The notes: generated by a model not told the origin, from the sequence alone. DNA of 64,000 nt from Branchiostoma floridae (GCF_000003815.2 NC_049993.1:1066820-1130819); one strand, 5' to 3'; positions 36,201 through 51,200 are shown, counted from the stretch's first letter. Made by a program: numbers and translations.

Positions 36201-39200
36201 ATTCTAATTATTCAGAATATGGTTGCCATAAACTGAAAGTATATTCCGAAATTCCACATAAATAAACTATGTAGTAAGCTAAATGGTGTATATCGTAGAT
36301 TAAGGGCAGAGGGTGGGTGAAGATGCAAATCCGGGCGGTCCTGAGCTAGCCCGGGCCTGACTGAGCTTTGCTGACTTGCCTGGCTCACCATCACAATGCC
36401 CAGAACTTTTTATGGTTGAGTTGCTGTTGTTTTTTGTTTTTTCAAATACCTAGGATGAGTGTACTTTTTCTACAAGGAGACCTGCGGAATGTCTATGAAT
36501 AACTTTTACTCACCGGTAGGGATGGGTCATTCCGGGAGCCAATCTCTGCAAGTATGACAGCAAAGCTAAGGAAACAGCAAAGAAATGTCAGGTGTCGAAA
36601 TAAAAGTAGTTCATGTAGACAAGGGTTTAATGTGTTTCTAACACCAACATACAACATTTCCTTATCATCTGTACAGTTAGCAAAATGAGACTTTAATTTG
36701 TAGGTTTTGGAGGGGTGTCAATGGACTTCTTAGGTGATAACAATGTGCTTCCATCATTACAATGTATGAATTTGAACCACATAAACTGATTTCCTTAGAG
36801 GGGGGATTTTGCTTGCAAATTGTAAACAGGTACATGTCTATGTCATCCCTCTGTACACCCATAGATAATAGAAGGCATTCAAATGACTCAATCCTGGAAG
36901 AAGTATGTGTTTGATATACAACAATATTACTACAGGGGCAAACTAACTGCTTAAGTATTTGCAGCTAATTTGTCAAATGCTGTAGCTGTCCAGCCAGACT
37001 CAACACATGTAATAAAACGACATAGAAAGGTGTAATCCTACTGCAGAAACTGTCTGAATTCAAAACACATTGAGTGGAAGGGAGGAAGAGAAAGAGGCTT
37101 GTCAATGATGGCTGGGTTTGTAGAATGTAGTTTGTACATTATCTACAGGCATGTGCAATGACATACGCAGATTGTGAGCAAAATCCTCAAGCTCCCTATG
37201 ATAAAAGCAGTTTAAGTGGTTCAAACAAGAGAAATCGAAATCCAACCAGACATTTGCTTTCATAGAGCTGTGTTCTTCAGAAACACGACCATGCAGCGGT
37301 ACCTGTAGACATCAGTAGGTCCGGTATAGCGGAGGTCAGGACAGTGGTGCACCTCAGGTGGGAAGTACACCCGTGCCAGCTGCTGACGGTACGTGTCCTC
37401 ATACGTCACCACATCCTCCTTCCTGAAGATCTGCAGTCCGTAGTCTGGGAAGTCAGGACAAACTCTCTTCATTATGTTAAAATGATTTTATGGACCATCT
37501 TTCCATTCACAATATAAAGCTCTTACCAACAGGCAGGCTTGTAGCTAGGATTTTATTATAGGGAGTCCAAACTTATTGGTGAGTCGTGGTAAGTGACTAT
37601 TGTAGGGGGTCCGAGAGTTTTTGATGATTTTAAATTAAAAATAGTGTATTCTAAGGTATCCTAAAAGGCAAAAATACAGTTACAGAGGCCACAGTAGAAG
37701 ACTGTGACCACAGATGACCTGGTAGCATCCCTGGTCAATCAGAATTTCATGCTTGTCAGTGGATTTTCTCCCCAGAGCAAGAGCGTCCAGAGGGTCAAAT
37801 TTCTTGTTATTCTAAGAAAAGCGCGTCCTGGCTAAAAGCCTGCCAACAGGCTTTCGATCAGTCCTCTGATCCTTCTCAAGTTCAAATCACCCAAGACTGG
37901 AGTCGATACCAACTGCCATGCACCTTTGACCCTTTGCTGACATCACACTTCCGTTCTGGATGTGTGACTTAGGCTTTAGGCCATTTCAACTTGAGAGGGC
38001 TTTTTTTTGTATTTGGTACAAAATTTATGTACTTCTACTATTTTTCAAATTTAACAGCAGCTGTTTGTTCACTCATTTTGGTTTATTACTTATTACTCAA
38101 CCTTAGGTTGCTTTTTCTGGTTTCTCAGTGAATTAGAGATTAAACTATTATTGAGAAGTGTATGACAGTATTATTTCTAGAAAACATTACCTACCTGAAA
38201 TCTTCACCACCCATCGGTCATCAATGATGCAGTTGGAAGATTTCAAGCGGCCATGGAAAATCTTCCTGTCGTGCAGATAGCTCATCGCCCGGGCAATGTC
38301 TGTGGCAAAGGAGAACCTGAGGAAGAAAGGGTTTAGTCTGAGCTGTTTGTTTGAACTGGGACAACTGGGCAACAACTACTGAGTGACGTCGATGAAGGTT
38401 AGACATCCAGGTAATAAGATACACCAAAAAGCAGTTACTCACTCAAGCAACTGGATATGATTTGGAAACGGTCAGACAGCATTTTTCGTCAGTGACACTG
38501 AAGTGATCTGGAAGAAAGCATAGTTAGGGTATAAAAGACCTGTTTCTTCCAGATCATTTCAGTGTCACTGACGAAAACTGCAACATGTTTAACCTACACT
38601 CTCTATAATTGACCCCCTAAAGCTAATTTAGTTGCCATAGGTCACATTCTGATGCGAAGGCCCAGCACCCATCTCCATTTCAAAGCCCTGGGGTCACACT
38701 GAAGTGTGTTTAGCTTCATACTCTTCCTCTTAGTAGAGAAAGAAGTACCATTTTTAAGAGTCTTTGGTATGACCCAGCTACAACATCCAGTCTTCCTTGG
38801 TGGTCTCCCATCCAATTACAGTCTGGACTGCATGTTGCTAACTTCCAAGGTCAGAGGGATCGGTTGTGTCAAAGCGAACCTAGCTTTGTTTCAACAGAAA
38901 CATTCCTTACCTGAAACCCCAGTTGAGTGGGATGTCATCATTCAGCAGGACGTCATTCAGGCTTCCCTTGGGGCAGTACTCAGTGATGATGGCAACGCTC
39001 GGCACCTCGATGGATCCACCAATGAACTTACAGAGGTTTGGATGGTCCAGACCCCTGCAAAACAACGACTATTTATTTATTTGTTTATTTATTTATTTCT
39101 ATTTTCTTTATACAGGGTTGACACACTCAGTACTTTGCGGACTGCTTTCCTGGCGTGCCTGTACAGAATAACATAGTTACACAAAATAGTATAACAAAGA

Positions 39201-42200
39201 AATCAGATAAAGTAAACAGTGAAGAAAACAAAGTTAATAACTGTAACAATATATACATAAACATAAATCAACATCGTAACTCATTAATCAAAGTTAGTGC
39301 CAGGTCAGGAGGTCAGGGGTCAGCAGTGATTACTGTTTCTTAGCAGTTTGTTGAACGACAGAGCAGAAGTGGCCACTTTAACTACATTTGTATAACCTCA
39401 ATACAACAGTAATTGCCCCAGGTGAGGCCATAGGACTGTAGGGTTAAATCCACTCACATTGAGATGGTGTCCTAATCTTTTCAATAAGTGTGGTGGGTTC
39501 TTTAACAATGCTTTAAGTGTGTCCTCATACACAGGATCTCCAATCACCGTCCTACCCAAGGAATGACCTACCTAAGATGCAACTGGTACTCATTTTCACC
39601 TGAGTGAAGTTAGGAAAGTGCCTTTCCAAATGGCACAAGATCAGTTTTGCATCAACATATTTGAAGCCAGGACCTCTGGGTTATTGATGATAATGATCAA
39701 ACACCTTGCTGTTACACCACACAACCTGACTTATGATCGGATTCTCCTGTCGATTCTTTGACAGATGAGCAGGCAAACAGGCACTTGCCGGTGGGTTCAG
39801 CAACCTGTTTGCCTGACCTGCACATGACTTTTTAAGGTGAAGGAGGGGTGTGCAATTCCTTCTCCACCCTCTCGTCCACTGTCGCACTAAGTCTCACAGG
39901 GACAGAATTGTATGCCACTTGTAAGACGGCCCCAGCAGATGCAGGTTTGTTGTTCTGAGTATCCGTCTCCTAGGAGGACTTCCGACCAAGGATACAAGGG
40001 GTTCCTCCTACCCCTGACTCGTGTATAGCAGGTACATCATGCCCAAACATGCCCCTATAAGGCTTGCCACTGTCACAAGGCCATAGGACTTATGAAGTGA
40101 TGTAATATCCCACCTGACTTGCTGCACTTCCCTCCTGATGGTCTTGGTCAGCTGAAAGCACTGCTTTTGGACCTTCTTTATGGCCACTGTCCTGCCGTCA
40201 CTGTGGGCATAGAGCATTGCAAACCATCATCATCATGATGGCATGATCATGGTAGTAAAGACAACAAAGATTATAGTCTGAAGATTTACGAAAAGACAAA
40301 ATCTGGTCTTTAAGCTTCCACAAAGCATTCATGAAGCATTACAGTAACGTAAAGGATTTCTTTCGTGAAAAATGCATCTTAAAGCATGCTTTTATATAGA
40401 ATGCTTAAAGATAGCTTTTAATTTGTAGATACTACTGTACTACATAAGGTTCTACTTACTGAACTACTTACTTAACCTACTGTACTACCTATGGCTAAAG
40501 TCTTGGAGAACCATTTAGATAAATATTTCTTAATTGATAGCAATGAGGAACAACTTTCTGATCCAGAAAACATGATCAATTGATAAATGTCAGCAGCCAG
40601 AAAAGTACTACATTCTGTATACTACCAACTACTTAAAACATGCACTTTCAACCAAATTTCATCATGAAATGATGGTGTTCTGTATAATTTTCCTTACAAG
40701 ATTCCGGTCTGTGCAAAGATCTGCTTGCGCTGTGTCCGGCTGTTGATGTTGTTCTGTGTGGACACCAGACTGGTGTTGATGGTGCTGCTGTTCCCAGTGT
40801 TCACACTCAGGATGCTGCCCATGAACCCGCGGATCCCATGATCTGGCAACAAGTTCCGAAAATAGTTTCATCGGGTCGATAGAATACAGGACGTGGGAGA
40901 ATTCTTTTCACACAACCAGCATTGCATACGTTAGATGTCTCTCCCACACCTTCGTCAGAGCTTCTAACTGGAGTTCTGCTTCTCTAACCACTATATAAGC
41001 CAATATAGGTGGTGCTTTTGCTTTAACACATGATCTCAGAAAAGACATGAGCAAAAAGGAGAAAAGAAGTCGGCAGTTACAGATCATATTGCCAGGAACA
41101 ATTGCGTAATTGACTGGGAGGGGGCCAAGGTTATAGACAGGGAAGACAACAGGCAGGCACGGTGGATCAAGGAGGCAATCAGGATAAGAAAGTCAACCCC
41201 TGTCGTGAGTGATGAACTGGGACAAGGGGGAATACAAGCTTAGCCACGTTTGGGATTGTGTTCTCGCCGCAAAAGTGCCACCTACATCGGCTACATATAA
41301 TGTAAGTACCTGCTGGTTGTATAAAAAGAATTCTCCCATATCCTGTTAAGTTGTTGAAACAAGCATTACCTAACCTTAGCCAAGAAAGTAAAATGAAGAA
41401 GAACCCCCTAGTGAACCTCTTAGTCTGATTTTCAGAAGTACTGTTAGTAATCAGAAATTTTTGTTTTTGACACCATGTGTATACTGGACTACTTATGCTG
41501 CTGCAGCAGAGTACTTAATATCATCCATCTAAACGTTTTGGATTATTAATCAAAGCGTGCAATCACATCTGTTCTGTACAATTACTGTACATAATTATAT
41601 ATGATACATGTATAGCAGGGCACTAGCCAGCGTCCGTTTTTCCGTCAATTGACGGAAATTTGCTGCATATGACGGAAAAATTTTAAAACCAATTCTTGGT
41701 GGAAGCTACAGGCGGCTTGGGGACGCCGTCCACGGCCGTAAAAGCCACACACTGTTTGTTTTGCTTTCGTTATTATTGTTGACAATGTGTGTTGGCGCTC
41801 TTTTGCATACGATTATCTCATTAAAAAAACGTTTTTCAAGGTCTCAGTTCAGTCGAAATCAGATAATTTTCGCAGTTTTCGCGACAATGGGAATTGGCAG
41901 ACGGATAAAAATTTCGAGCTGGCTAGAGCCCTGATGTATAGCAAATCAGTATTTCATTTACACGATCAATGAGGAATGGATCAACTGCATTTCATGATAG
42001 GACATTCAAACATGTGACATATGTACGTTGTAGCTGAGTAACTAAGAATTGGGCAAATGGTATGTTACCGAGGCTAATAAATTAAAAAATAATCAATGAT
42101 ATTATCAGTCCATAGTGGTGGGTGTTTCATTCTTACAGAATTTGGAAGTCAAGTAAAGGTGAACATAAATCATGAGAAATAAGGGTCTTGTTATTACAGT

Positions 42201-45200
42201 ACTATCTACATTGTATATATTATATAATGTATGACGAAATGCTACAATAGCCTTCTATGCTAAGATTTAAGTTGAAAATCAGGTATCTTCACAAGCGCTG
42301 TACAACATGCTACATACCTGGTCTGATATCACCATAGTCAATGATCCAGCTCTCATCCCAGAACATTTTCTGTTTCTGATACTGGAACCACTGAAATACA
42401 AAGCTGGGATTTAAACAAGAAAGCTTCTGAAAAAAGCTGGCCGGTGCGTATTTTGGAAAAAGCCTGGATGTTAAACAAAATCACACGAAAAAAGAGTTTT
42501 TAAACATCGAATTACTGAATTGGTCTTTCTTCTATTAAAAAAAACATTATTAAAAAAACACTACATGAGATTTGCCTAACAAAGAAAAAAAAAATTTAGC
42601 AAGTGGGGTTCGAACCTACGATCTACGGAAGATAGGTACCGTGCGTGCTGTAGACCGCTCGGCCACGCTGGCTCGATTATGAAATAGCACGTATAGAAGG
42701 GCTATTTGGTTAAAGTGACCGATCCATCCATCTATCCATGCATCCATGCAACCGCTTCTCCCGTCTCATAGCCGGTGCTACGCACCGGCAAAAAACTCAA
42801 CCCCCTTACTGACAAAAGTGAGTGCTTACATAATTATACTAGTAGGCTGAAAAGCTCTATGCTATACATACACACATGTGCAGTGTCAGAGACACAAAGT
42901 TCTGCATTCTGCATCGATCAAAATGCCTAATGATATTAAGCAAGAGAGCTGTCTTAAATAGAAGAATAGCCTCTGAGGAGGCTAAATGTGGATCAAAATA
43001 AACTAACTAACTAACCGGTTCAGAAAATTCAGGTCCAGGTCCGGTTCAGGTTCAGAGGATCAGGTCCAGGTCCGGACCTGAACCTCATACAGTATGATTG
43101 TGAAAACTTGTGAATGGACCATACAAAACAATGGTCCATTTTAGTAAAAAGACATCTGTTTTATGCAGTATTCGACTCCCACTGGCGTTTTAAAATCCTA
43201 ACTGCCTCTGTACTATTGAATGTAAAAGTTGGTAAAATTGACTATAGACTTTACTCTGATTCGCTCTTGTCATTTGCCTAGACCGGTACCCTCCAAAAAA
43301 CGTGTGAAAGCCTGATCATATAATCTGTTCATTTTCCAATCGGTCCAACATCTGGTCCATCAAATTTTTTCAGGTCCGGTTTTCTGGACCAGCCCAATGA
43401 GAAAAAACAGTTGTGCACCGGTACACCGTACCCACACCTAACAGTTATAGACATTATTGACTAATCTCCTCATCGGAATGTCTAATATAAGGTTACATTG
43501 TTAAACAACAACATAATTAAACATGATGTCAACAATCTACCATAGGCATCAATGCTTATATTAAGCATAAAGTACACTTGCAGCCTGTAGATGAATAAAT
43601 ATTCTCTCAGACTGTTGAAAAAGTAAGCATTAAATCTGTTTGGAACTGATTTTAACAGAGGCTCCGACTGTTGTGACTGAGCACCCATAGATCATCTGCC
43701 TATTGCGACCATACNNNNNNNNNNNNNNNNNNNNNNNNNNNNNNNNNNNNNNNNNNNNNNNNNNNNNNNNNNNNNNNNNNNNNNNNNNNNNNNNNNNNNN
43801 NNNNNNNNNNNNNNNNNNNNNNNNNNNNNNNNNNNNNNNNNNNNNNNNNNNNNNNNNNNNNNNNNNNNNNNNNNNNNNNNNNNNNNNNNNNNNNNNNNNN
43901 NNNNNNNNNNNNNNNNNNNNNNNNNNNNNNNNNNNNNNNNNNNNNNNNNNNNNNNNNNNNNNNNNNNNNNNNNNNNCAAGGCTGCACATGTTAGCATATC
44001 ATCATCACAGTTGTCATCACCACAGACTGGATCAAAACACAGGGCTGCACATGTTAGCATATCATCATCACAGTTGTCATCACCACAAGCTGGATCAAGA
44101 CACAAGGCTGCACATGTTAGCATATCATCATCACAGTTGTCATCACCACAACCTGGATCAAAACACAAGGCTGCACATGTTAGCATATCATCATCACAGT
44201 TGTCATCACAACATGCTGGATCAAAACACAACGCTGCACATGTTAGCATATCATCATCACAGTTGTATTTCGCAGATCTCGAGAGAATGTAGCCACATAA
44301 AAACAACAGCTTTGAAAAATTAATATTGCCACATTCTGGGTAAAATGAAATACGTTTCTTACGTTTTTGACACCCACAGTACCATTATCTTATATTCCAT
44401 TGATTTTAATTCAGTTGCTTCATACTTTGTAAAAAAAACACCAATCGGAAAAGCAAAGATCTGCTGCATACTATAGCTAGTTAATAATATGCTGTAACTG
44501 TTACATTGGATGCTAGACTAAGTAAATGTTCTACTGACTTGTAGCTGGTAGGACTTCAGTCTTTGCCTCCAGTGCAGCTTGTAATGTCCCCACTTTGATG
44601 TGTGCTATGAGAGAGTGGGGCCCTGTTTTCCACAGCGTCATGTGACTGGTCCAGTTGACCACATCCGCCTGTCCAGCCATGGCTAAAGTGTGGGTGAAGA
44701 TTTCTCCATCGTCCGGAATCCACGGTCCACAGATCTTCTCTTCTCCTTTGTCCAGCTGTGGGGTAATGCACAATGATTTTAAATTAGAAGGCTAGTCTCA
44801 ATTTTAAAAAAAATGGCAAAATTTCTCCTGGCTTATCAAAAATCTGTTCCCCAACTCTTGTAGCAGCCTGAATTTTTGTTTTAACCTACACAAGTACTGC
44901 AAAAAGTACAAAGCCTGACATCATTTTACTAGTATATATTTTAGTTTAAAAAAGTTAAAGTCCTTCCCATAAAAGATGGTGCATATGGCGGCACCCATCT
45001 CTGTTTCAGTAGCCCTTGGGTCACACAACATTTTGCACTATATCACTATATACAGCTGGAAGCTAGACCACTACAGGTGGGTGTGTTCAAATTAATATTC
45101 TTCCCAAAATACTACTAGCAGAAAATTCAGAATGATTGTGCCATTTCTTATTATAAGTCTATGGTCATTGACTTGGCCAGGATCAAACTGTACCTGAGCA

Positions 45201-48200
45201 TTGAAGTTCAGAGCTTCTATGAACTGAAAAATAAAAAGATTTCCTTGCTGCTAGTAAAATGCATAGAAATCAATCATTTAAATCATGGGCCAGTGAAAAG
45301 TTAGTTCTGGTTTGTACTTGCCCGAAAGAACATTGTGATTTTTTTAATCTAATCCTGCTCTATTGTCCTGAAAATATGATAATAATTGTAACACACTGAC
45401 AACGTTGGTTATTGGTTATTCAACATGCTGATTATAATCTGTCAGGGGTTGCATTAGGAGCCTACACAATTGCATAAGGGCCTGGAGTGGCTGCCATTCA
45501 GCACTATAACATAGGTGCCACCATTACAACAACTGCACAGTTGGGGTTAGTAATTGTCCGTTATAACGACTATTAGACTTCCAACCACTCATACTGGGAA
45601 GGCCCACATACAATTATAATATTGGTGGGGGTTCTCTACTTTTAGTAAAATGCTTGAGGTGTGGCTCAGTCCTCCAACATGGGATCTCTATTTAATGTCA
45701 AGAATGTCTAAGGGATTCCCTGGAGTGTTTTAATAATGTACCAACTCTAATACCCATCATTCAAAACCTCATTCATATTAAGCCATGTAGCAAGATATTC
45801 AACAAATGGGGCTGTTTAAGCTCTTATAAAAGAATACTGCCTGTTAAATGCTGTGCAATCATGTATTTTCTCTAAACCTTCTAAGATGAGGAACTGTAGT
45901 ACTGTACTTAAGCTATAGGGTTAACCATTATCATCAACATGACTTATTCTCCTTCAAGCACTTTCCTATCCCATTTGGGATTGTGAAATTAAGGCACTAT
46001 GCACACCTAGGGAATAACTGATGCTGCATTTATTAGATGTCTTTGCACTGTGAAGAGTGAATCTTTTTTAATTTCACCTGGCAGAATTATCACATTGATA
46101 GCACTAAGTCTTGATAATTTGTGAAAACTTGTATTTGATACTAAATGGACCATAATCACCCCCAGTGGGAGTTTTCATGCGTCATTTGAAAATGAATTAT
46201 TGAAAATGAAAACGTGAAAAATCTTCCGATTGAAAAAAAATATTTTAGAAAATCTCCAGATTATTAGAAAGAATCTCCAGGAACAGATTGGTTCAAAAAA
46301 TTGTTTTGAAGAATCTATAGATTTCAAAGATGCTAAAACTTCTTTTAATATCCAACTGTTATCAAATATGAAAATTGATCAGAATGATGATGCAGGAAAT
46401 GGTGTTTCTGACGGTTTTGAAATGCCACTTTCCAGATCCATGGCTTTGCTATGCTAAGATTAGACCCCCTCCGCTGTATCCTGGTAATAACCCTGACTTA
46501 ATTCAGTGCTGGTTTCCTGGCAGATGTACTAAATGTACATATTTTGCACATTAGGCATATAGAAAAAATGTTGCGTTTCCTGTTTCAGTCCTGAAAAAAT
46601 TAGGGTTGGTAGGTACGGATTATCTTTTTCTTGTAATTTATTTTGGGCTGGCCAAAACTAGAGATACATTACAGTATAGTTACTGACACAAAGTAAACTG
46701 AAATGCATGAGGACACTTGTCTTTCAATGTCAAACTTTAATAGATATATACGTTCATCCTTCATTAGATAGGACAAGCAGTGTTTTCACTTCAATAGGAA
46801 GCAGGTTGAATAAAAATTCTACCTGGCACTGGAAGCTATGTGACTCCACTGCCCACCCCCAAAAAAGTCTACGGTTGGGAGGTTTTCTGAGGTAGGTAAA
46901 AGACAAGTGTCCTCATGCATTTCAGTTTACTTCGTTCAACTATATCGTATTTACGTATCTCTAGAATTTTGGCCACTCTAACATAAAGTACAAGAAAAAA
47001 AGATAATCCCTTAGGCAACCTAACTTCTTTTAGGACTGAAACAGGAAACACAACATTTTTTTCCTAGGCCTTTAATATGTAGATGCCATGAATCCGTAAA
47101 CAGCCACGTACTAGCATCAGGTGTTATGGTGGTCCGTGGGAGGCAGACATGGATTAGGTGCAGATCTTGTTACAGGGCCATGATATTCCGAGAAACCAAC
47201 AGGCTGAAAGTCAGCGGCTGCCGACAAATACCAAAGGGCCTGATGTGCTGATCTGTTTGCACTAAAAGAAAAATTCAAAAGCTTTTTCGAAATTCTGCAC
47301 TGCAGTAAGCAGGCACAACACGCATTTGTCATTGGAAACATTGACTTATAATTTGTATGTTATACTTTGTACATGTGGTGATATGATTAAGAAATTTAAT
47401 AAGAGTTAATTTTGTAACTAAAAGATGTGAATTAAGCCAGATTAAGGCCATATTTTGTTATAATTTTGGTATTTGGCTGGGCAGAACCCATAGTTCCTGA
47501 TCCGGTATGTGACTGCCCTAACTTATTACCTTTAAAGAAGCAGACAATGTATCTATTAATCAAAACAAGACCTTAAACCAGCTTTGAAAGTATAACAAAA
47601 CCAGGCAACATATTACCACATATATGCAGGGAGGCATCATATACATGGAGAAAGGTTAACTAGCTTATGAAAGCTTTTAGGCTGTTTTTACAGGGCATTA
47701 GCCACCTGGGTCTAGCTCAGTGGGGGAAGATATAACCTTTCTAGTATATCCAACAGATAAAGTAGAATTAAATTTGTAGAAAACATTTACAACGTAGATC
47801 ACGTAAATGCAAATTATTTCGGGTTATTACTGTAAATGCGGCCACTTTCCCGGTGATTTAATGTTTGCGCTTTTTGCGGTGGCCTTTTCACCGTGAACTT
47901 AAAAGTAAGTTGCAAAATTTCTCCATGGCAGTAAGAGACTACAGTGCATGGTGCTACTTAACAAAACAAACCACTGCAAAAAGTCCTTTTTCCCACTACC
48001 ACGAAATTAAATCCCTACCAACTTGAATGCACTTACAGTGTTATGTTCAAGGTTTTTGCAGTGACTGCTTTACCATGAACTCAAGTCCTCAACCAAAATT
48101 TTTGTTTTGTTTTCTATATAACCCTTTGTCTAAGTACCACGCACATATTACACTGTACAGTCAGCTGTATTATGAATTGTGTTGGAAGCACCTGTTACTA

Positions 48201-51200
48201 AGTGAAGTGCAAATTGAACACAGACCTGATCTTTTAACTTATAGAATACATATATCTATACACCTTTCTCAGGCGGCGGCCATGATAGATTGAAGATGAA
48301 GTCAATGAGGCAAATAGACAAAAATTATTTCTAAAATCAGCTCCCATTTAGTTTTTCCTCAGACCACACAAATTTTCAACATACAATATAAGATGAAATA
48401 ATAAATATCATAACTAGTGTTATGCAGCAAAATACGTAGCAATTTAGACTCGCGTACTGATCCCATAGTCCCCTAAGAGATGCAAAATAAAAACATAATA
48501 ATGCAAATACTTGATGGACATGATGCCATTCTCTCATTGGTCGCTTTCCTAATGGGCGGGCTATAACTGGTTGAATTTTGATGGACAGTCTTTGGTTTGC
48601 CTCATTGAATTCGTTTTAGATCTATCATGGCCGCCGCGTGACAAAGGTCTATAAGAAGTTCTACGTGACAGTTTGTCACGTCAGCACTGCCAACCGTCTG
48701 CAGAAGCTTCAGGCGGCTTTCGACCTGCTGGCTGTTAGATTAAGGTGCCAGAGTTTACTGTAGCACTATCGCTAACTCAAAACTACAGCTATCACAGACT
48801 ACATCTACAAACTAAGGGTAATGGCTACACGTTGTGACAAACTGCAGGGCTTTTTTCGGCATAACTGCACTGGTACAGGTAACATTGAAAATTACCTGCA
48901 CCAGACAAATTTTACCTGCACCACTCTGAATTAAGGAGGTATTGATCATACTAAAATTGTTGAGGAACCATTGCTACTTTTCTTTTATACGTAATAGGTG
49001 GTAAAAATCAATGCAGCTACTAACAATCCATATACACCTACATCATAGGACATTTATGTCTAAAACCCAGTACATGAACCAGTACAGGATAGGTGCAGGT
49101 AGACACCAGATTATACTGAAATACCTGCACAGCTTTAATGCAGGTAAACTGCACTAACCTGCATAATGCAGGTGGTATTTCGAGCCCTGAACTGTATGAG
49201 GAAAGAGTGCTTCACAAGCATTCTCATAGTGGCAGCATTCAGCCAAAGTTTAGGATGATCATTCTAAATTAAAACCAAATGAAGATTTTTGACCCCCTGG
49301 TGTACAACATTGGTATTGCAGCAGAACTTTTAATTTGGTTTTTGCATCTTTGTCCTGGACATGCTGTATGGTATTATGGTATGGAGGATAGCTTTTGATG
49401 TAAAAAAAAAGAACTTGGGCTTCATAGCACTTTGCTCTGGAACTGCAGGGGCATTTTTGTTCATGTATGACTAATGTGACTCATGTTGCATTTTCTCCCC
49501 ATTATGATCATGAGTCCTGCTGATACAAAAATTTTGCAATTTGAAAATTGCCCATCCTTGAATAAAACTTCTTCTGCATGTAAAAGGCTGGAATCGAACC
49601 ACCATGAATCAAGAACCATTATGTTTTATACTTTGTAATATGTTTTATGTCATGAAAAATAAATATGATTTTCAAAGCTAAATAAATGCACGTAGGTGGG
49701 GGAAAAGCGGTGATCCAAATGCAAAATTTCAGGTTGCGCAGGGTGCAACGTTGGTTTAAAATCAAGTTGCGACAAGCAAAATTTGGTTGCATTTTCAAGT
49801 GGGCAAGTGGGTATTTTGAGCACTGCATATGTACAGGGGATACACAGTCACTTTCTAAAAACAAATACAGTAGAAGTCAGTTAATTGCACATCGGATTAA
49901 CGCACACTTCTGTTATCTGCATGGAAACCCCAAATCCCACACTGGTGCGGTCCAGCTGGATAACTTCGCATTATTGCACCAGCCGGATAATTGCACGAGA
50001 TTCACTGGCAATTAGGCCGTGCAATTAAGCGGCTTCTTCTGTACTAGACTCTAGAAGTACTTACACTTTCTTGTGGACAGGAATGGACATTGACGTGGTA
50101 CACACAGCAGTTGTCTTCTGTACTCATCTCTGCCCTGACAGGGCAGGCGTGGTTATGGCACCAGTCTTTGGCCTCAGCCGCCGTCCTTTAATAGGTGAAC
50201 AGAACATAACAGAAGACAAATGACCCTTATTCTATAAGCTTATAATGCATTACAGCAGAGTTGTAGCCAGCATGAAATCATTTTCCGTCCCCTCGATTTT
50301 GAATCGTATGAAGCTGACTTCAGCGAAGAATTCCTACAGAGTTCCGGGGGCATGCTCCCCATACAAATTTTAAAGTCTAGACCCTCTGAAATGCTATTTC
50401 CTGCATTTTGAGGTTCAAATTTTTCTGGTAGTGCATGATTCAATGATATCTGTTTTGGTGAAAAATTACACAAGAGAGACATTTTTTAATATCTATTCAT
50501 ATCGATTTTTGTCCGTCACAGAGGACAGAATGGGCAGGGGTTTTTTTTCTGTCCCGAGTGGCAAAATTCCGTCAAAGGACGGAAGGACAGGTGCTGGCTA
50601 CAACCCTGCATTACAGTTTCTAACGGTGTCCGACCATAGGACACAGGAATTTTCTTTTTACACAACCAGTTTTTCTCACCTGCTGACATTTCGATGTCTG
50701 TCAGACATCTTCCTCAGAGCTTCTAACTTGAGTTCTGCTTCTTGCCGCTATATGTAGCCGATGTAGGTGGCGCTTTTGCGGCGAGAAGAACACTATCCCA
50801 AATGTGGCTCAGCTTGTACCCCCCTTTGTCCCGGTTCATCACTGGGGTGGACTTCCTTATCCAGACTGCTTCTTTAATCCAACGGATCTGTCTGTTGTCT
50901 TCTCGATCTATAACCTTGGCCCCCTCCCAGTCAATAACACAGTTCTTCCTATCAACATGGTCCGTGAATGCGGATTTCTTGTCTTCTTTCTGTGCTTGTC
51001 TTTTCTGGGATCTAGTGTATTTGGTAGTGATACACCCCAGTGATGAACCGGGACAAAGGGGGGTACAAGCTGAGTCACATTTGGGATAGTGTTCTTCTCG
51101 CCGCAAAAGCGCCACCTACATCGGCTACATATAGCGGCGAGAAGCAGAACTCCAGTTAGAAGCTCTGAGGAAGATGTCTGACAGACATCAAAACGTCAGC

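Noticed and set aside
42596-42674. Functional tRNA gene
   Set aside because: Boxes A and B and a T-run are present, but acceptor and anticodon stems do not pair convincingly, so it is kept only as tRNA-like.
46230-46457. 75-residue + strand Asn/Lys-rich frame
   Set aside because: AT-rich, no domain, no splice context; probably chance.
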